From positions 1-43,384 of the forward strand of contig NZ_JAEULP010000080.1 of NCBI RefSeq assembly GCF_016792905.1: DNA of 43,384 nucleotides, given 5' to 3'. A program made the position numbers and the translations under genes. Below are positions 33,244-41,141 of this stretch, in pieces (the stretch's first letter is position 1; every line of letters starts with the position of its first letter). A model generated the notes under the pieces. That model was not told the origin of the DNA, ran no database searches, and saw only the letters and a program-made list of their open reading frames with translations. The stretch comes from Tabrizicola sp. (GTDB lineage Bacteria; Pseudomonadota; Alphaproteobacteria; Rhodobacterales; Rhodobacteraceae).

Positions 33244-35067
33244 TCAGCCCACCTCGGTCGCTGCCGCGGGGGACCCGCCCGCCACCATGCGCCGGAATAC
33301 CTCGCTCGTGGACAGAAGCGCGTCATAGCTGCCCTCTGCCCGCAACCGCCCGCGTTCCATCAGAAAGATCGTGTCGCACCGCCGCACGGTGGACAGCCGG
33401 TGCGCGATCAGGATGATCGTCTTGTCGGCCCGGATGCGCTGAACCGCCTCCATCACCTCGCGTTCAGTGATATTGTCCAGCGCCGAAGTTGCCTCGTCCA
33501 TGATCAGCAACGTCGGGTCGCGGTACATGGCGCGGGCAATGCCGATGCGCTGGCGTTGCCCGCCCGACAGGCGCACGCCACGTTCGCCCACCCGGGTGTC
33601 GTATCCGCCGGGCAGGTCGGACAGGATGAAATCGTGCAGGGCCGCCACCTTGGCCGCACGTTCGACAGCCTCGCGGTTGATCTCGGCCTTCGGCACGCCA
33701 AAGGCGATGTTGGCGGCGATGGTGTCGTCGGTCAGGAAGATGGTTTGCGGCACATAGGCGATCGACGCCTGCCAGGACCGCCGGTTTGCGGCCGTCAGCG
33801 CCGTACCGTCCACCCTGATCGTGCCCGCGTCCGGCGACAGGAGCCCCAGGATCAGATCGACCAGTGTTGTCTTGCCCGCGCCGGTGCCCCCGACGATGCC
33901 GATCGTGGTCCGGGCGGGGATGGTGAGGTTGACCTCGTGCAGCGTCGGCTTGTCCGTGCCGTCATAGGCGAAACTCACCCCTTCAAGCGCAAGCTCGCGC
34001 TCCAGCGGCATCGGTGGCGATTGTGTCGCCGGCGTCGGCGAGGGCGGCGGGCTTGCCGCGAAATCGGCGACGATGGCATCCAGCACAGGCCGGGCACTGC
34101 GAATGGTGACCATGCCGGAGTAGATCTGCTGCACCGAGGGCAAGAGCCGCATCGTGGCAAGCGCGATCACCCCCAGCGTGGGCACGATCTCGGTCACGTT
34201 GCCTCCGTTGCGGAACAGCAGCAGCAGGATCAGCAGGACCAACGTGCCGAAGGTGATCGCCTCCAGGATGAAGCGCGGAATTTCCGCGACCAGCCTCATC
34301 CGCGCCATTGCCTTGGCGGACCTGTGGGCCTCGGCCGAATAGCTTTGGACATAGACCTCTTCCAGGCCCATGACTTTCACGTCCTTGATTCCTCCGGTCG
34401 CCTCCTTCGTGACCAGGTAGCGGGCCTCGAGCGCGTCCTTCATGTCATTGCCGACGCGCACCATCTGTCCGCGGATCCGCAGGTAGATCAGTGCATAGAC
34501 CAACCCGAGCACGCCACCGCAGAACAGCGTCACCAGCGGGTCGACGATCAGAAGGAAGCCCAGGATCGAGATCGCCAGGATGCTGTTCGACACCAGTCGC
34601 AAGCTGGGAGCGATCACCCGCTCGATCAGCCCGTCAACTTCGTTCAGGATGTTCTTTTCCAGTTCGGCGCTGTTGCGTTGCAGGAACCATGGATAGGGAT
34701 GCCGCAGGTAGGCCGACAACAGCCGGGTCGAGATGGTACAGTTCCGCATTGCCGAAAAGCGGATAGTCGCATTGGTGCCGGCCGCCTTGATGGCAAGTCC
34801 GGAAATGACGACGCCCAACACAACCAGCGCAAGCGCAATCTGGAACTCGAAGGGGCTGGTAAAGTCAAACCGGGTGTAGACGAAGGACAGCGCGGACACT
34901 GTCTGGATCTTCTCCGGCGCAGAAATAACGTTGAGCAGCAGCAGAACCGCCGAAAAGCCGCCGATTTCGGCAGCGGCGACCAGGAGCATGATGACCGCCA
35001 GCCACCAGAAATTCCGCCTCTCACGGGCGTCGAGCAGGGCGAACAACTTTTGGTACGTCTCAATCAC
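33244..35067 (-). CDS. ABC transporter, fused permease-ATPase (PglK/MsbA-like flippase)
   Basis: The 607-residue half-transporter has six membrane helices within residues 1-320, then an ATP-binding domain with Walker A GGTGAGKTT, signature LSGGQRQR, Walker B LLIMDEATSAL and an H-loop histidine in LIAHRLSTV. It should work as a homodimer that flips or exports a lipid-linked molecule. No Wzx-type flippase is visible in the window, so this protein is the best candidate for moving the EPS repeat unit, as PglK does. The start is GTG at 35067 with GAGGA six bases before it. Export of the PKS-NRPS product is a less likely alternative. Confidence 0.88.
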   Translation of the reverse strand: MIETYQKLFALLDARERRNFWWLAVIMLLVAAAEIGGFSAVLLLLNVISAPEKIQTVSALSFVYTRFDFTSPFEFQIALALVVLGVVISGLAIKAAGTNATIRFSAMRNCTISTRLLSAYLRHPYPWFLQRNSAELEKNILNEVDGLIERVIAPSLRLVSNSILAISILGFLLIVDPLVTLFCGGVLGLVYALIYLRIRGQMVRVGNDMKDALEARYLVTKEATGGIKDVKVMGLEEVYVQSYSAEAHRSAKAMARMRLVAEIPRFILEAITFGTLVLLILLLLFRNGGNVTEIVPTLGVIALATMRLLPSVQQIYSGMVTIRSARPVLDAIVADFAASPPPSPTPATQSPPMPLERELALEGVSFAYDGTDKPTLHEVNLTIPARTTIGIVGGTGAGKTTLVDLILGLLSPDAGTIRVDGTALTAANRRSWQASIAYVPQTIFLTDDTIAANIAFGVPKAEINREAVERAAKVAALHDFILSDLPGGYDTRVGERGVRLSGGQRQRIGIARAMYRDPTLLIMDEATSALDNITEREVMEAVQRIRADKTIILIAHRLSTVRRCDTIFLMERGRLRAEGSYDALLSTSEVFRRMVAGGSPAAATEVG

Positions 35068-35508
35068 TCGTTGTCCTCACGCTCTGCGGCCACCGCACCT
35101 TGCTGTTTCGGCATGACAAAAGAAAGGCAATCCGGCGCCACAACCGCTTTCCACGATCGACCGATGCCCCAGGTCGACATCCCGCAAGGCCGTGGTCCGA
35201 CGCGGCCCCTGTTTCTCTGTTTCCGGACCCGGTCCCGCACCCGAAATCGAAGCTCGATTGCCATGAAATGAAGCCCATTACAACGGGTTATGGAGCATGT
35301 CCCCGCGGGCGGTGGCCACCACCACCCCGGATTGCATGATTGCAAAGTCCAGTTTCGCCAGAGTTGTCAGCCGCAAGAACGCTCCCGTGGCATGCCTGCC
35401 ACACCGCGCTGGCAGATCCATGAAACGCAGATTCTCCCAAACGCAGCCACAATCTTGCCACGCAGGGCTTGCAATCTGGTGATGTTCTTCGCGTGGGGGT
35501 TGAAGCAC
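35068..35508. other. Divergent intergenic region without recognised gene
   Basis: About 440 bases between the ABC transporter gene (minus) and a small membrane-protein gene (plus). It is less GC-rich toward 35270-35360. ATTGCATG-ATTGCA at 35331-35344 is a short tandem repeat. I see no convincing promoter and no coding stretch with normal codon bias. Confidence 0.45.
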
Positions 35509-35712
35509 ATGCTTGCAGGTCTGGTTCTTTTGTCCGCAGCAGTCGGGTTGGTGGGGATGGGCGTGGCCTTCACCTTGGCGGTTCCGGCCTGGGTCGCCCT
35601 GGCCCTCTACCCGGCGATTTGCAGCCTCATGATGCTCACCAGTGCGGCGATCCTTTCGCGTCGCGCAACCCAGTCCGCGCAAGCCGCCCAATTTCTGCGG
35701 CCGCAGGCCTGA
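35509..35712 (+). CDS. Small membrane protein, two helices (hypothetical A)
   Basis: This short gene encodes 67 residues with two hydrophobic segments (about residues 2-22 and 24-45) and a basic C-terminal tail (SRRATQSAQAAQFLR). The function is unknown. It resembles the product of the gene at 35933-36187: both begin with a run like LGLVL, have a proline-x-tryptophan start to helix two and an LxYP motif in it. The ATG at 35509 follows GGGGGT by about eight bases; an ATG nine codons earlier is possible. Its place between the flippase and the initiating transferase suggests an accessory role in EPS assembly. Confidence 0.55.
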   Translation: MLAGLVLLSAAVGLVGMGVAFTLAVPAWVALALYPAICSLMMLTSAAILSRRATQSAQAAQFLRPQA

Positions 35713-35842
35713 TCTCGCGCCGTCGGCCGACTTCGAGGCGGGAAGCCGCCAGTCGGCGGAAAGCGCGATATTAAGCTTGGGAAGGTCGGCCAAGTTTCGC
35801 CAAGTCTTGAACGAAACATGTACGGTAAAACGATCAGTCACT

Positions 35843-35890
35843 CTTCAGTCTCGACGCTGTGCCCCGAGACGCATAATCTGAAGTCGAGAC
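35843..35890. promoter_or_regulatory. Inverted repeats around a -10-like box upstream of hypothetical B
   Basis: GTCTCGAC (35848-35855) and GTCGAGAC (35883-35890) are perfect inverted repeats; CTTCAG (35843-35848) and CTGAAG (35878-35883) form a second, interlocking pair. Between them lies CATAAT (35872-35877), a good -10 for the small gene starting at 35933. A dimeric regulator or a structured leader is possible. Confidence 0.4.
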
Positions 35891-35932
35891 GGGGAAAGTT
35901 GTAGAACGATTGCTCCGACCAGGGAGACGGGA

Positions 35933-36187
35933 ATGGCGCTGGGGCTGGTATTGATCGCGATGTTCGGCGCTGCCAGCGCGTCGGTGTTCCTTTATGCCTA
36001 TGATTTTCCCATCTGGGCCATTGTTCTGGCCTACCCGCTGACCGGAACGCTCATTCTGCTTCCAGGCGTGGCCATGGTCGGATGGATCAGGCAGAATCCG
36101 CCCGACGCTCCCTCTGGGCAGTTGCTTACTTCCCGGTCGCCCGGAGCACCACACCCACAGTCGCCAGCAGGATCTTCAAATCCCTGA
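35933..36187 (+). CDS. Small membrane protein, two helices (hypothetical B)
   Basis: This gene encodes 84 residues: two hydrophobic helices (about 2-22 and 27-50, with FPIWAIVLAYPLTG) and a proline- and serine-rich tail. I do not recognise a family. It is similar in layout and in the second helix to the product at 35509-35712, so the two are probably diverged duplicates. AGGGAGA lies just upstream of the ATG, a strong ribosome site that supports a real gene. Its last 62 bases overlap the 3' end of the convergent sugar transferase gene, so the tail may be poorly constrained. Confidence 0.6.
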   Translation: MALGLVLIAMFGAASASVFLYAYDFPIWAIVLAYPLTGTLILLPGVAMVGWIRQNPPDAPSGQLLTSRSPGAPHPQSPAGSSNP

Positions 36188-36818
36188 AGAACGACAGGTT
36201 CCGTTCGTACTCGGCATCAAATTCGGCCCGCTGTGCAAAAGTCGACTGGTTGCGGTCGGAAATCTGCCAGGTTCCGGTCAGGCCCGGACGCAGCGCATAA
36301 TAGGCACTGCCCGGATACAGCTCCTTCTGATCCATCATCATCGGGCGCGGCCCGACAAGGCTCATGTCGCCAACGAGCACGTTCCACAATTGCGGCAGCT
36401 CATCGAGCGAGCTCTTGCGCAGGAACTGGCCAAACTCGGTGATCCGCGGATCGCGTGACAGTTTCTGGAACGCCTCCCACTCGGTTCTCGCCGCGTCGTG
36501 CTTCTGCAGGTATTCCTGCAGGCGCGCCTCGGCGTCGGGCACCATGGTGCGCAGCTTCCACAGCTTGAAACTGCGGCCGCTCTTCCCCACCCGCTCCTGC
36601 GTGAAGAACGGCGTGTGGCCTGTCGCCTTCAGCACACCCACCAGAACAAGCAGCACGGGCACGACAAAGGGGGCGGCCATCAGCACGAAGCCGACGTCGA
36701 TCCAGCGCTTCAGGGTGCGACGATAAAACGGCTCTCTCCGAGCGCGAACCCAACCGGAGTTTACGGTGACAGACGGCCGCTCAAATTCATGCTCGTCTAT
36801 TCCGGAACGAACGTCCAT
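36126..36818 (-). CDS. Undecaprenyl-phosphate sugar-1-phosphate transferase (ExoY/WbaP family)
   Basis: The 230-residue protein belongs to the bacterial sugar transferase family that begins EPS synthesis by placing the first sugar-1-phosphate on undecaprenyl phosphate. It has a membrane helix at about 38-60 (WIDVGFVLMAAPFVV), then FFTQERVGKSGRSFKLWKLRTM, SLDELPQLWNVLVGDMSLVG with PRP after it, and RPGLTGTWQIS. It lacks the extra N-terminal helices of WbaP, so it is of the short ExoY type. The ATG at 36818 is chosen because GGAGG lies eight bases before it; earlier in-frame starts have no such site. It is preceded by a long regulatory region. Confidence 0.93.
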   Translation of the reverse strand: MDVRSGIDEHEFERPSVTVNSGWVRARREPFYRRTLKRWIDVGFVLMAAPFVVPVLLVLVGVLKATGHTPFFTQERVGKSGRSFKLWKLRTMVPDAEARLQEYLQKHDAARTEWEAFQKLSRDPRITEFGQFLRKSSLDELPQLWNVLVGDMSLVGPRPMMMDQKELYPGSAYYALRPGLTGTWQISDRNQSTFAQRAEFDAEYERNLSFFRDLKILLATVGVVLRATGK

Positions 36819-36972
36819 CTGCAACGCCTCCGCAAAGGTACCAATGGCAAAGCGAAATTTCCCGGACCCGGCCATATTCCGCCAGCCCGCAGCAAACCGT
36901 CGCACTCGCCACTCAACAACCACGTCAGACTTCTACCATCCGGGCGCCAATGCCGCAATGTGGCGCTCGGTG

Positions 36973-37011
36973 ACATAACGCACAGAAAGTGGTTACTTCT
37001 CATTGGGTTAC
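36973..37011 (-). promoter_or_regulatory. Candidate regulated promoter of the sugar transferase gene
   Basis: On the minus strand TTATGT (36978-36973) could be a -10. Just upstream, overlapping the -35 position, GGTTAC occurs twice on the plus strand (36991-36996 and 37006-37011), 15 bases apart. No good -35 is present, which would suit an activator binding to the repeats. Confidence 0.3.
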
Positions 37012-37255
37012 ACGCTATGGTTGTATCCTCGCGTCGCTGAGGAGACAGCGTCAACCGGGCAGATTTCAACGGACTGGAACCGTCCGTCGGGACCAACACT
37101 TACGCTGCGGCACCACAGTCATGATTTCCTTCGCTTTTTAGCGATCCTGGCAAATCCGGCCTCGCCCCTCTTTGCAGCACGATCGCTTGGGCACGAACAC
37201 GGCTCGGAAATGAGCACTCGTTCTAAGCACGAAATTGTGCGGAATCTCGAAACGG

Positions 37256-37270
37256 TGAATTTTTCGTTAA
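37256..37270. promoter_or_regulatory. CtrA-like box
   Basis: TGAA-N7-TTAA matches the TTAA-N7-TTAA consensus of the alphaproteobacterial cell-cycle regulator CtrA at seven of eight positions. It lies about 440 bases upstream of the sugar transferase start, so its target is unclear. Confidence 0.25.
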
Positions 37271-37334
37271 ACTCCCCCTTTCCCCCTGTGACGACCTGTC
37301 GCCGCTGAAAAAGGTGGCAGGATCGGGCGTGACG

Positions 37335-37371
37335 GGCCGGACGGGGGACTGCTGGGTCGATTCGTCCGGCC
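37335..37371 (-). terminator. Inverted repeat after the membrane-protein gene, possible terminator
   Basis: GGCCGGACG (37335-37343) and CGTCCGGCC (37363-37371) form a perfect 9-bp stem with a 19-base loop, six bases after the stop of the gene at 37377. No T-run follows, so termination by this hairpin alone is uncertain. Confidence 0.4.
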
Positions 37372-37376
37372 GCTCG

Positions 37377-37958
37377 CTACCCGGCAAGAACCGCACGGCG
37401 ACGGCGCATCGCAACCAGCGCGACCAGGGCCGGGCCGGGCAGTTCCAGCAGCCAGTTCATCTTCATTCCCAGCACCCAAGTGCCGATCAGCGCATCCATG
37501 TGGTGAAAGCTCGCCGCGCGCATCAGGACGAAGGCACAGACGAAGCCCAGGCCCAGAAGCGCCAGCCAGACCCGGCCCAGGATACTGCGCATCAGCAGCG
37601 CCATGAGCCCAAGTCCGACCACGCCCGCGGCCGCTACTCCCAGGATGAACAACTCCTGCACCGCAAGGCGCGAGTCATACCAGCCAGACAATCGCGCATG
37701 GCACCGGGCAACCGCGGTCAGCAACGACTGCAGATCCAACTGCTTGTTCAGTGCCAGAAACAACATGACCGCGGCCGAGATGCCCCAGAACAGGCGTTCA
37801 CGCGGGGTATCCGGATCGGCGCGATCAAGCGCCGCAAGAAGCCGGAACGAACCGAGCGCGGCAACCAGGTAGACGACGACCGTCACCCAGCCCATGACAT
37901 TGTTGTCCCCCAGTCCGGGCCCCCATTCGGAGAAGGCGCACCTCAGGACCGTCTTCAT
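37377..37958 (-). CDS. Hypothetical inner-membrane protein, about five helices
   Basis: The 193-residue product has hydrophobic segments near residues 22-43, 56-72, 103-124, 128-150 and 165-187, and little else. A stretch FLALNKQLDLQSLL between helices two and three looks conserved in style but I cannot name a family. It lies 25 bases after the PIG-L gene on the same strand, so it is probably cotranscribed with the deacetylase and ManC genes. A role in EPS precursor handling in the inner membrane is an inference from context only. Confidence 0.6.
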   Translation of the reverse strand: MKTVLRCAFSEWGPGLGDNNVMGWVTVVVYLVAALGSFRLLAALDRADPDTPRERLFWGISAAVMLFLALNKQLDLQSLLTAVARCHARLSGWYDSRLAVQELFILGVAAAGVVGLGLMALLMRSILGRVWLALLGLGFVCAFVLMRAASFHHMDALIGTWVLGMKMNWLLELPGPALVALVAMRRRRAVLAG

Positions 37959-37983
37959 CCACTGTTTTCCCGCTCCCCCGCCC

Positions 37984-38832
37984 TTACCCGGCGCGCAGGC
38001 CGTTCAGCCTGCTCAGGAAGGACCGCATCACGTCGCGCTTCCAGTTCCGCTTCCAGGGATGGGTGGACGCATCGACCTTCGGAAAGACGATGGGCTGGAT
38101 GTCTGCCGCGGTCGCGGCACCGCCTTCGGGGGCTCCTTCCGGATACCATGGCAGGAACCGCTCGAACTCGGGCCAGACATAGTTGTCGAACCAGGTCCAG
38201 GTATCGGTCCGTTTGTAGACCTGGCTGATTTCCTCGGCCAGCGCCGCGTCGACCGGCATCGGCGGGGTCGGGCGGCCAAGAAAGCGCAGGTTCCGGTGCA
38301 TCAGCGCCTCGGTCTTGTGCGCCATGTAGCCAGGAACCCAGACCCGGAAGCCCATCTCCCCCGCGAGCCCTGCCACCGCGCGGAACACCTGCACATGATC
38401 CTCGTGGCCGTATTCGCCCCAGGGGCTATGCACGATCACGTTCTTCATCCCGGCCAGGCTGACCCGCAGCCGACCTTGCAGCTCGGCAAACTGCGCCCGG
38501 TAGCGCCTGGCGTCAAAGCTGGGCAGATGACGCAGCGCCCGGTGCGGATACAGCCCATAGGCGGTTTCCTTCGGGTTGGGCCAGGACGCGCTGTCGGAAA
38601 TTCCGGATTCGATCATCGCGTACCAGTCCAGCGTCTGCAGCGGAAAGGCCGCCATCGCCGCCCGACGACCCTCTGTCAGAGGCTGGTTGCATTGCAATTC
38701 GCCAAAGACCACGACAATCCGCTCAGCTTCGCGCAGCACGGACGCGGCCCAGAGGATCTCGTCGTCAGGATGCGCCATGACCACGGCCAGCCGCTCAAGA
38801 ATATCGGGGGACGCCACCGTCTGATCCTTCAT
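37984..38832 (-). CDS. PIG-L family deacetylase
   Basis: The 282-residue protein has the zinc-binding AHPDDE motif (residues 20-25) at the N-terminus and the partner histidines in HSPWGEYGHEDHVQV, as in N-acetylglucosaminyl-phosphatidylinositol deacetylases and BshB/MshB. It has no signal peptide, so it should act in the cytoplasm on a nucleotide sugar or a lipid-linked amino sugar, leaving a free amine. In this locus such an amine could give the polymer a positive charge or serve as an attachment site for an acyl group. It sits between manC (38 bases upstream) and a membrane-protein gene. Confidence 0.85.
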   Translation of the reverse strand: MKDQTVASPDILERLAVVMAHPDDEILWAASVLREAERIVVVFGELQCNQPLTEGRRAAMAAFPLQTLDWYAMIESGISDSASWPNPKETAYGLYPHRALRHLPSFDARRYRAQFAELQGRLRVSLAGMKNVIVHSPWGEYGHEDHVQVFRAVAGLAGEMGFRVWVPGYMAHKTEALMHRNLRFLGRPTPPMPVDAALAEEISQVYKRTDTWTWFDNYVWPEFERFLPWYPEGAPEGGAATAADIQPIVFPKVDASTHPWKRNWKRDVMRSFLSRLNGLRAG

Positions 38833-38870
38833 ACCGCCTGCTCCTGCATACTGCCTGCTCTTCCCTTGCG

Positions 38871-40316
38871 TTAGCGTGCTGGGCCTTGTTCATCGCCCCG
38901 GGCATAGACGTCCTCGTACCGGACAATGTCGTCCTCTCCCAGATAGGCGCCGGTCTGCACCTCGATCAGCACAACGGGCACCTTGCCGGGGTTGGCCAGC
39001 CGGTGGATCGCGCCAAGGGGAACATAGACCGACTGGTTCTCGCTCAGAAGCTTCACCTCGTCACCCACCGTCACCTGCGCCGTGCCCGACACCACGACCC
39101 AGTGCTCCGCCCGGTGCAGGTGGCTTTGCAGGCTGAGCGCGGCCCCCGGCTTGACCACGATCCGCTTGACCTGGAAGCGGTCGGCCAGCGCCAGCGTCTC
39201 GAACCAGCCCCAGGGCCGGTGATCGCGCGGGAACACCTCGGCCTGCCGCACCGAGCGCGCCTTGAGCTGTGCGACCGCCGTCTTCACCTCCTGGCTGCGC
39301 GCCCGGTCGGCGACCAGCACCGCATCCGGCATCGCGACAACGACCAGATCCTGAAGACCGATGCCCACGACATGCTGGCCCTCGACCTCGGACCGGATCA
39401 GGCTGCCCTCGCAGTCGATCGCCGTGACCGCCCCTTGCGCGACCACATCGCCCTGCGCCCCGCGATTCTCGCGCCAGACGGCATTCCAGTCGCCCAGATC
39501 GGACCAGGCCGTGCCCAGGGGAACGACTTCGATGTTCTTCGCCTTTTCCATCACCGCGAAATCGACCGAGATGTCGCGCAGCCCGTCCCAGGGGGCTTCG
39601 GCCAGGCGCAGGAAATCCAGATCCTGCCGCGCCCCGGCCACCGCCTCCTGCACCGGCGCCACCAGATCGGGAGCCTGCTCGGCAAAGGCCGCCACGAGCG
39701 TCGCGGCCGATGCCAGGAAGATGCCCGCGTTCCACAGGTAGCGCCCCTCGGCCAGCATGGCCTCGGCCCGCTCCAGCGGCGGCTTTTCCACGAAGCGCTG
39801 CACCGGCCGGGCCTCGCCATCCTTTGGCGTTCCCCGCACCTCGATCCAGCCATAGCCGGTTTCCGGCCGGTCGGGCCGTACCCCGAAGGTCACGATCTGC
39901 CCCGCTGCCGCCCTCGGGACCCCGGCCTGAACCGCTGCCCGGAAGGCATCGCTGTCGGGAATGCTGTGATCGGTCGGCATGACCAGCAAAAGCGCGTCAG
40001 GATGGTGCGCCGCCAGGTACACCGCCGCCGCCAGAATCGCCGGGCCGGTATTCTTCGCCGCGGGTTCGATCATGATCGCACCGGGCCGGATGCCCTCAAC
40101 CGCCAGCTGCTCGGCCACGATGAAGCGGAAATCAGCGTTGGTGATGACCAGCGGGCTTTCCACGCCCGGCGCCCCCAGCATCCGGCTGGCCGCCGCCTGG
40201 AACAGCGTCCCCTGCCCGGCCAGCGGCACAAACTGCTTGGGAAAGCTTTTTCGCGACACGGGCCACAGGCGGGTGCCCGACCCACCGCACAGAAGAACTG
40301 GGAAAATCTCAGGCAT
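38871..40316 (-). CDS. manC: Mannose-1-phosphate guanylyltransferase / mannose-6-phosphate isomerase
   Basis: The 481-residue bifunctional enzyme makes GDP-mannose: it isomerises fructose-6-P to mannose-6-P and joins mannose-1-P to GTP. The N-terminal nucleotidyltransferase has LLCGGSGTRLWPVSR and PKQF at about residues 8-29, then VMPTDHSI and VEKPPLERA. The C-terminal type II phosphomannose isomerase cupin begins near residue 365 (RPWGWFETL), with SLQSHLHRAEHWVVVSG as the metal-binding part. Length and order match AlgA/XanB/ManC. The ATG at 40316 starts the conserved domain directly; upstream in-frame codons run into the hisB region and are rejected. It leads a minus-strand operon with the PIG-L and membrane-protein genes. 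Confidence 0.95.
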   Translation of the reverse strand: MPEIFPVLLCGGSGTRLWPVSRKSFPKQFVPLAGQGTLFQAAASRMLGAPGVESPLVITNADFRFIVAEQLAVEGIRPGAIMIEPAAKNTGPAILAAAVYLAAHHPDALLLVMPTDHSIPDSDAFRAAVQAGVPRAAAGQIVTFGVRPDRPETGYGWIEVRGTPKDGEARPVQRFVEKPPLERAEAMLAEGRYLWNAGIFLASAATLVAAFAEQAPDLVAPVQEAVAGARQDLDFLRLAEAPWDGLRDISVDFAVMEKAKNIEVVPLGTAWSDLGDWNAVWRENRGAQGDVVAQGAVTAIDCEGSLIRSEVEGQHVVGIGLQDLVVVAMPDAVLVADRARSQEVKTAVAQLKARSVRQAEVFPRDHRPWGWFETLALADRFQVKRIVVKPGAALSLQSHLHRAEHWVVVSGTAQVTVGDEVKLLSENQSVYVPLGAIHRLANPGKVPVVLIEVQTGAYLGEDDIVRYEDVYARGDEQGPAR

Positions 40317-40386
40317 GCCCTGAAGCAACTCCAACTTTCGCCCGGACAAGACTGGTCCCGGCCCATACCAATGTTTCGCGGCAAGT

Positions 40387-40434
40387 CTGGGCCATATTAT
40401 GCCCAGATTCGGGCAAAGGGGATAGCATTTGCCC
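40387..40434 (-). promoter_or_regulatory. Two adjacent inverted repeats over the probable manC promoter
   Basis: CTGGGC (40387-40392) and GCCCAG (40401-40406) flank an AT-rich core that on the minus strand contains CATAAT, a likely -10. Next to it GGGCAAA (40411-40417) and TTTGCCC (40428-40434) form a second inverted repeat where a -35 should be. The -35 itself is poor, so regulator binding is plausible. Confidence 0.4.
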
Positions 40435-40513
40435 CGTGATTGCAACCGCGCGATCCGGACCTGCCGGACGCCCGGCCCCCCGGAACCGCCTTCCCCTCGC
40501 CGCCCCCGCGCCC

Positions 40514-40519
40514 TATAAG
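40514..40519 (+). promoter_or_regulatory. Candidate -10 box of hisB
   Basis: TATAAG lies 24 bases before the hisB start in otherwise very GC-rich sequence. A matching -35 is not evident. Confidence 0.3.
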
Positions 40520-40542
40520 GCAGCGACACCAAGGGGATGCCC

Positions 40543-41130
40543 ATGCGCGAAGCCACCGTCACCCGCAAGACCGCCGAGACGGACATTTCCGTCTTCCTCA
40601 ATCTTGACGGTACGGGCAAGCACGACTGCCGGACCGGCATCGGCTTCTTCGACCACATGCTCGACCAGCTGTCCCGGCACAGCCTGATCGACCTGACCGT
40701 GCGTGCCACGGGCGACCTGCACATCGACGACCACCACACGGTCGAGGATGTGGGCATCGCGCTCGGCCAGGCCCTGACCAGAGCGCTCGGCGACAAGCGC
40801 GGCATCCGCCGCTACGGCCATTTCCGGCTGGCGATGGACGATGCCCAGATCGCCACCGCGCTCGACCTCTCCGCGCGGCCGTTCCTGATCTGGACCGTCG
40901 ATTTCCCGACCGCGAAGATCGGCACCTTCGACACCGAGCTGGTGCGCGAATTCTTCCAGGCCCTCGCCACACACGGCGGGATCACCCTGCACGTCGACAA
41001 GCTGCACGGCCTCAACAGCCACCACATCGCCGAGGCCGCGTTCAAATCCGTTGCCCGCGCGCTGCGGCAGGCCGTCGAACCCGACCCCCGCCTCGGCGAC
41101 GCGCTCCCCTCCACGAAGGGCGCGCTCTAG
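40543..41130 (+). CDS. hisB: Imidazoleglycerol-phosphate dehydratase
   Basis: The 195-residue enzyme catalyses the dehydration of imidazole glycerol phosphate in histidine synthesis. The start [19 protein letters not shown] and the manganese-binding motifs [21 protein letters not shown] and [13 protein letters not shown] are all present, as in monofunctional HisB. The second of two nearby ATGs is chosen because AAGGGG then lies six bases away. hisH follows after about 70 bases on the same strand, so they probably share a transcript. Confidence 0.96.
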   Translation: MREATVTRKTAETDISVFLNLDGTGKHDCRTGIGFFDHMLDQLSRHSLIDLTVRATGDLHIDDHHTVEDVGIALGQALTRALGDKRGIRRYGHFRLAMDDAQIATALDLSARPFLIWTVDFPTAKIGTFDTELVREFFQALATHGGITLHVDKLHGLNSHHIAEAAFKSVARALRQAVEPDPRLGDALPSTKGAL

Positions 41131-41141
41131 CCTTTCATACT

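Larger units (their letters stand above)
36819..37376. other. Long intergenic region upstream of the initiating sugar transferase
   Basis: This is the longest gene-free stretch in the window (558 bases) and is AT-richer than the genes. It contains a direct repeat plus -10-like box (36973-37011), a CtrA-like half-conserved box (37256-37270), a small perfect hairpin TCGCTTTTTAGCGA (37131-37144), and a 9-bp inverted repeat near the end of the next gene (37335-37371). No open frame in it has normal codon bias. A small RNA is possible but not shown. Confidence 0.5.
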
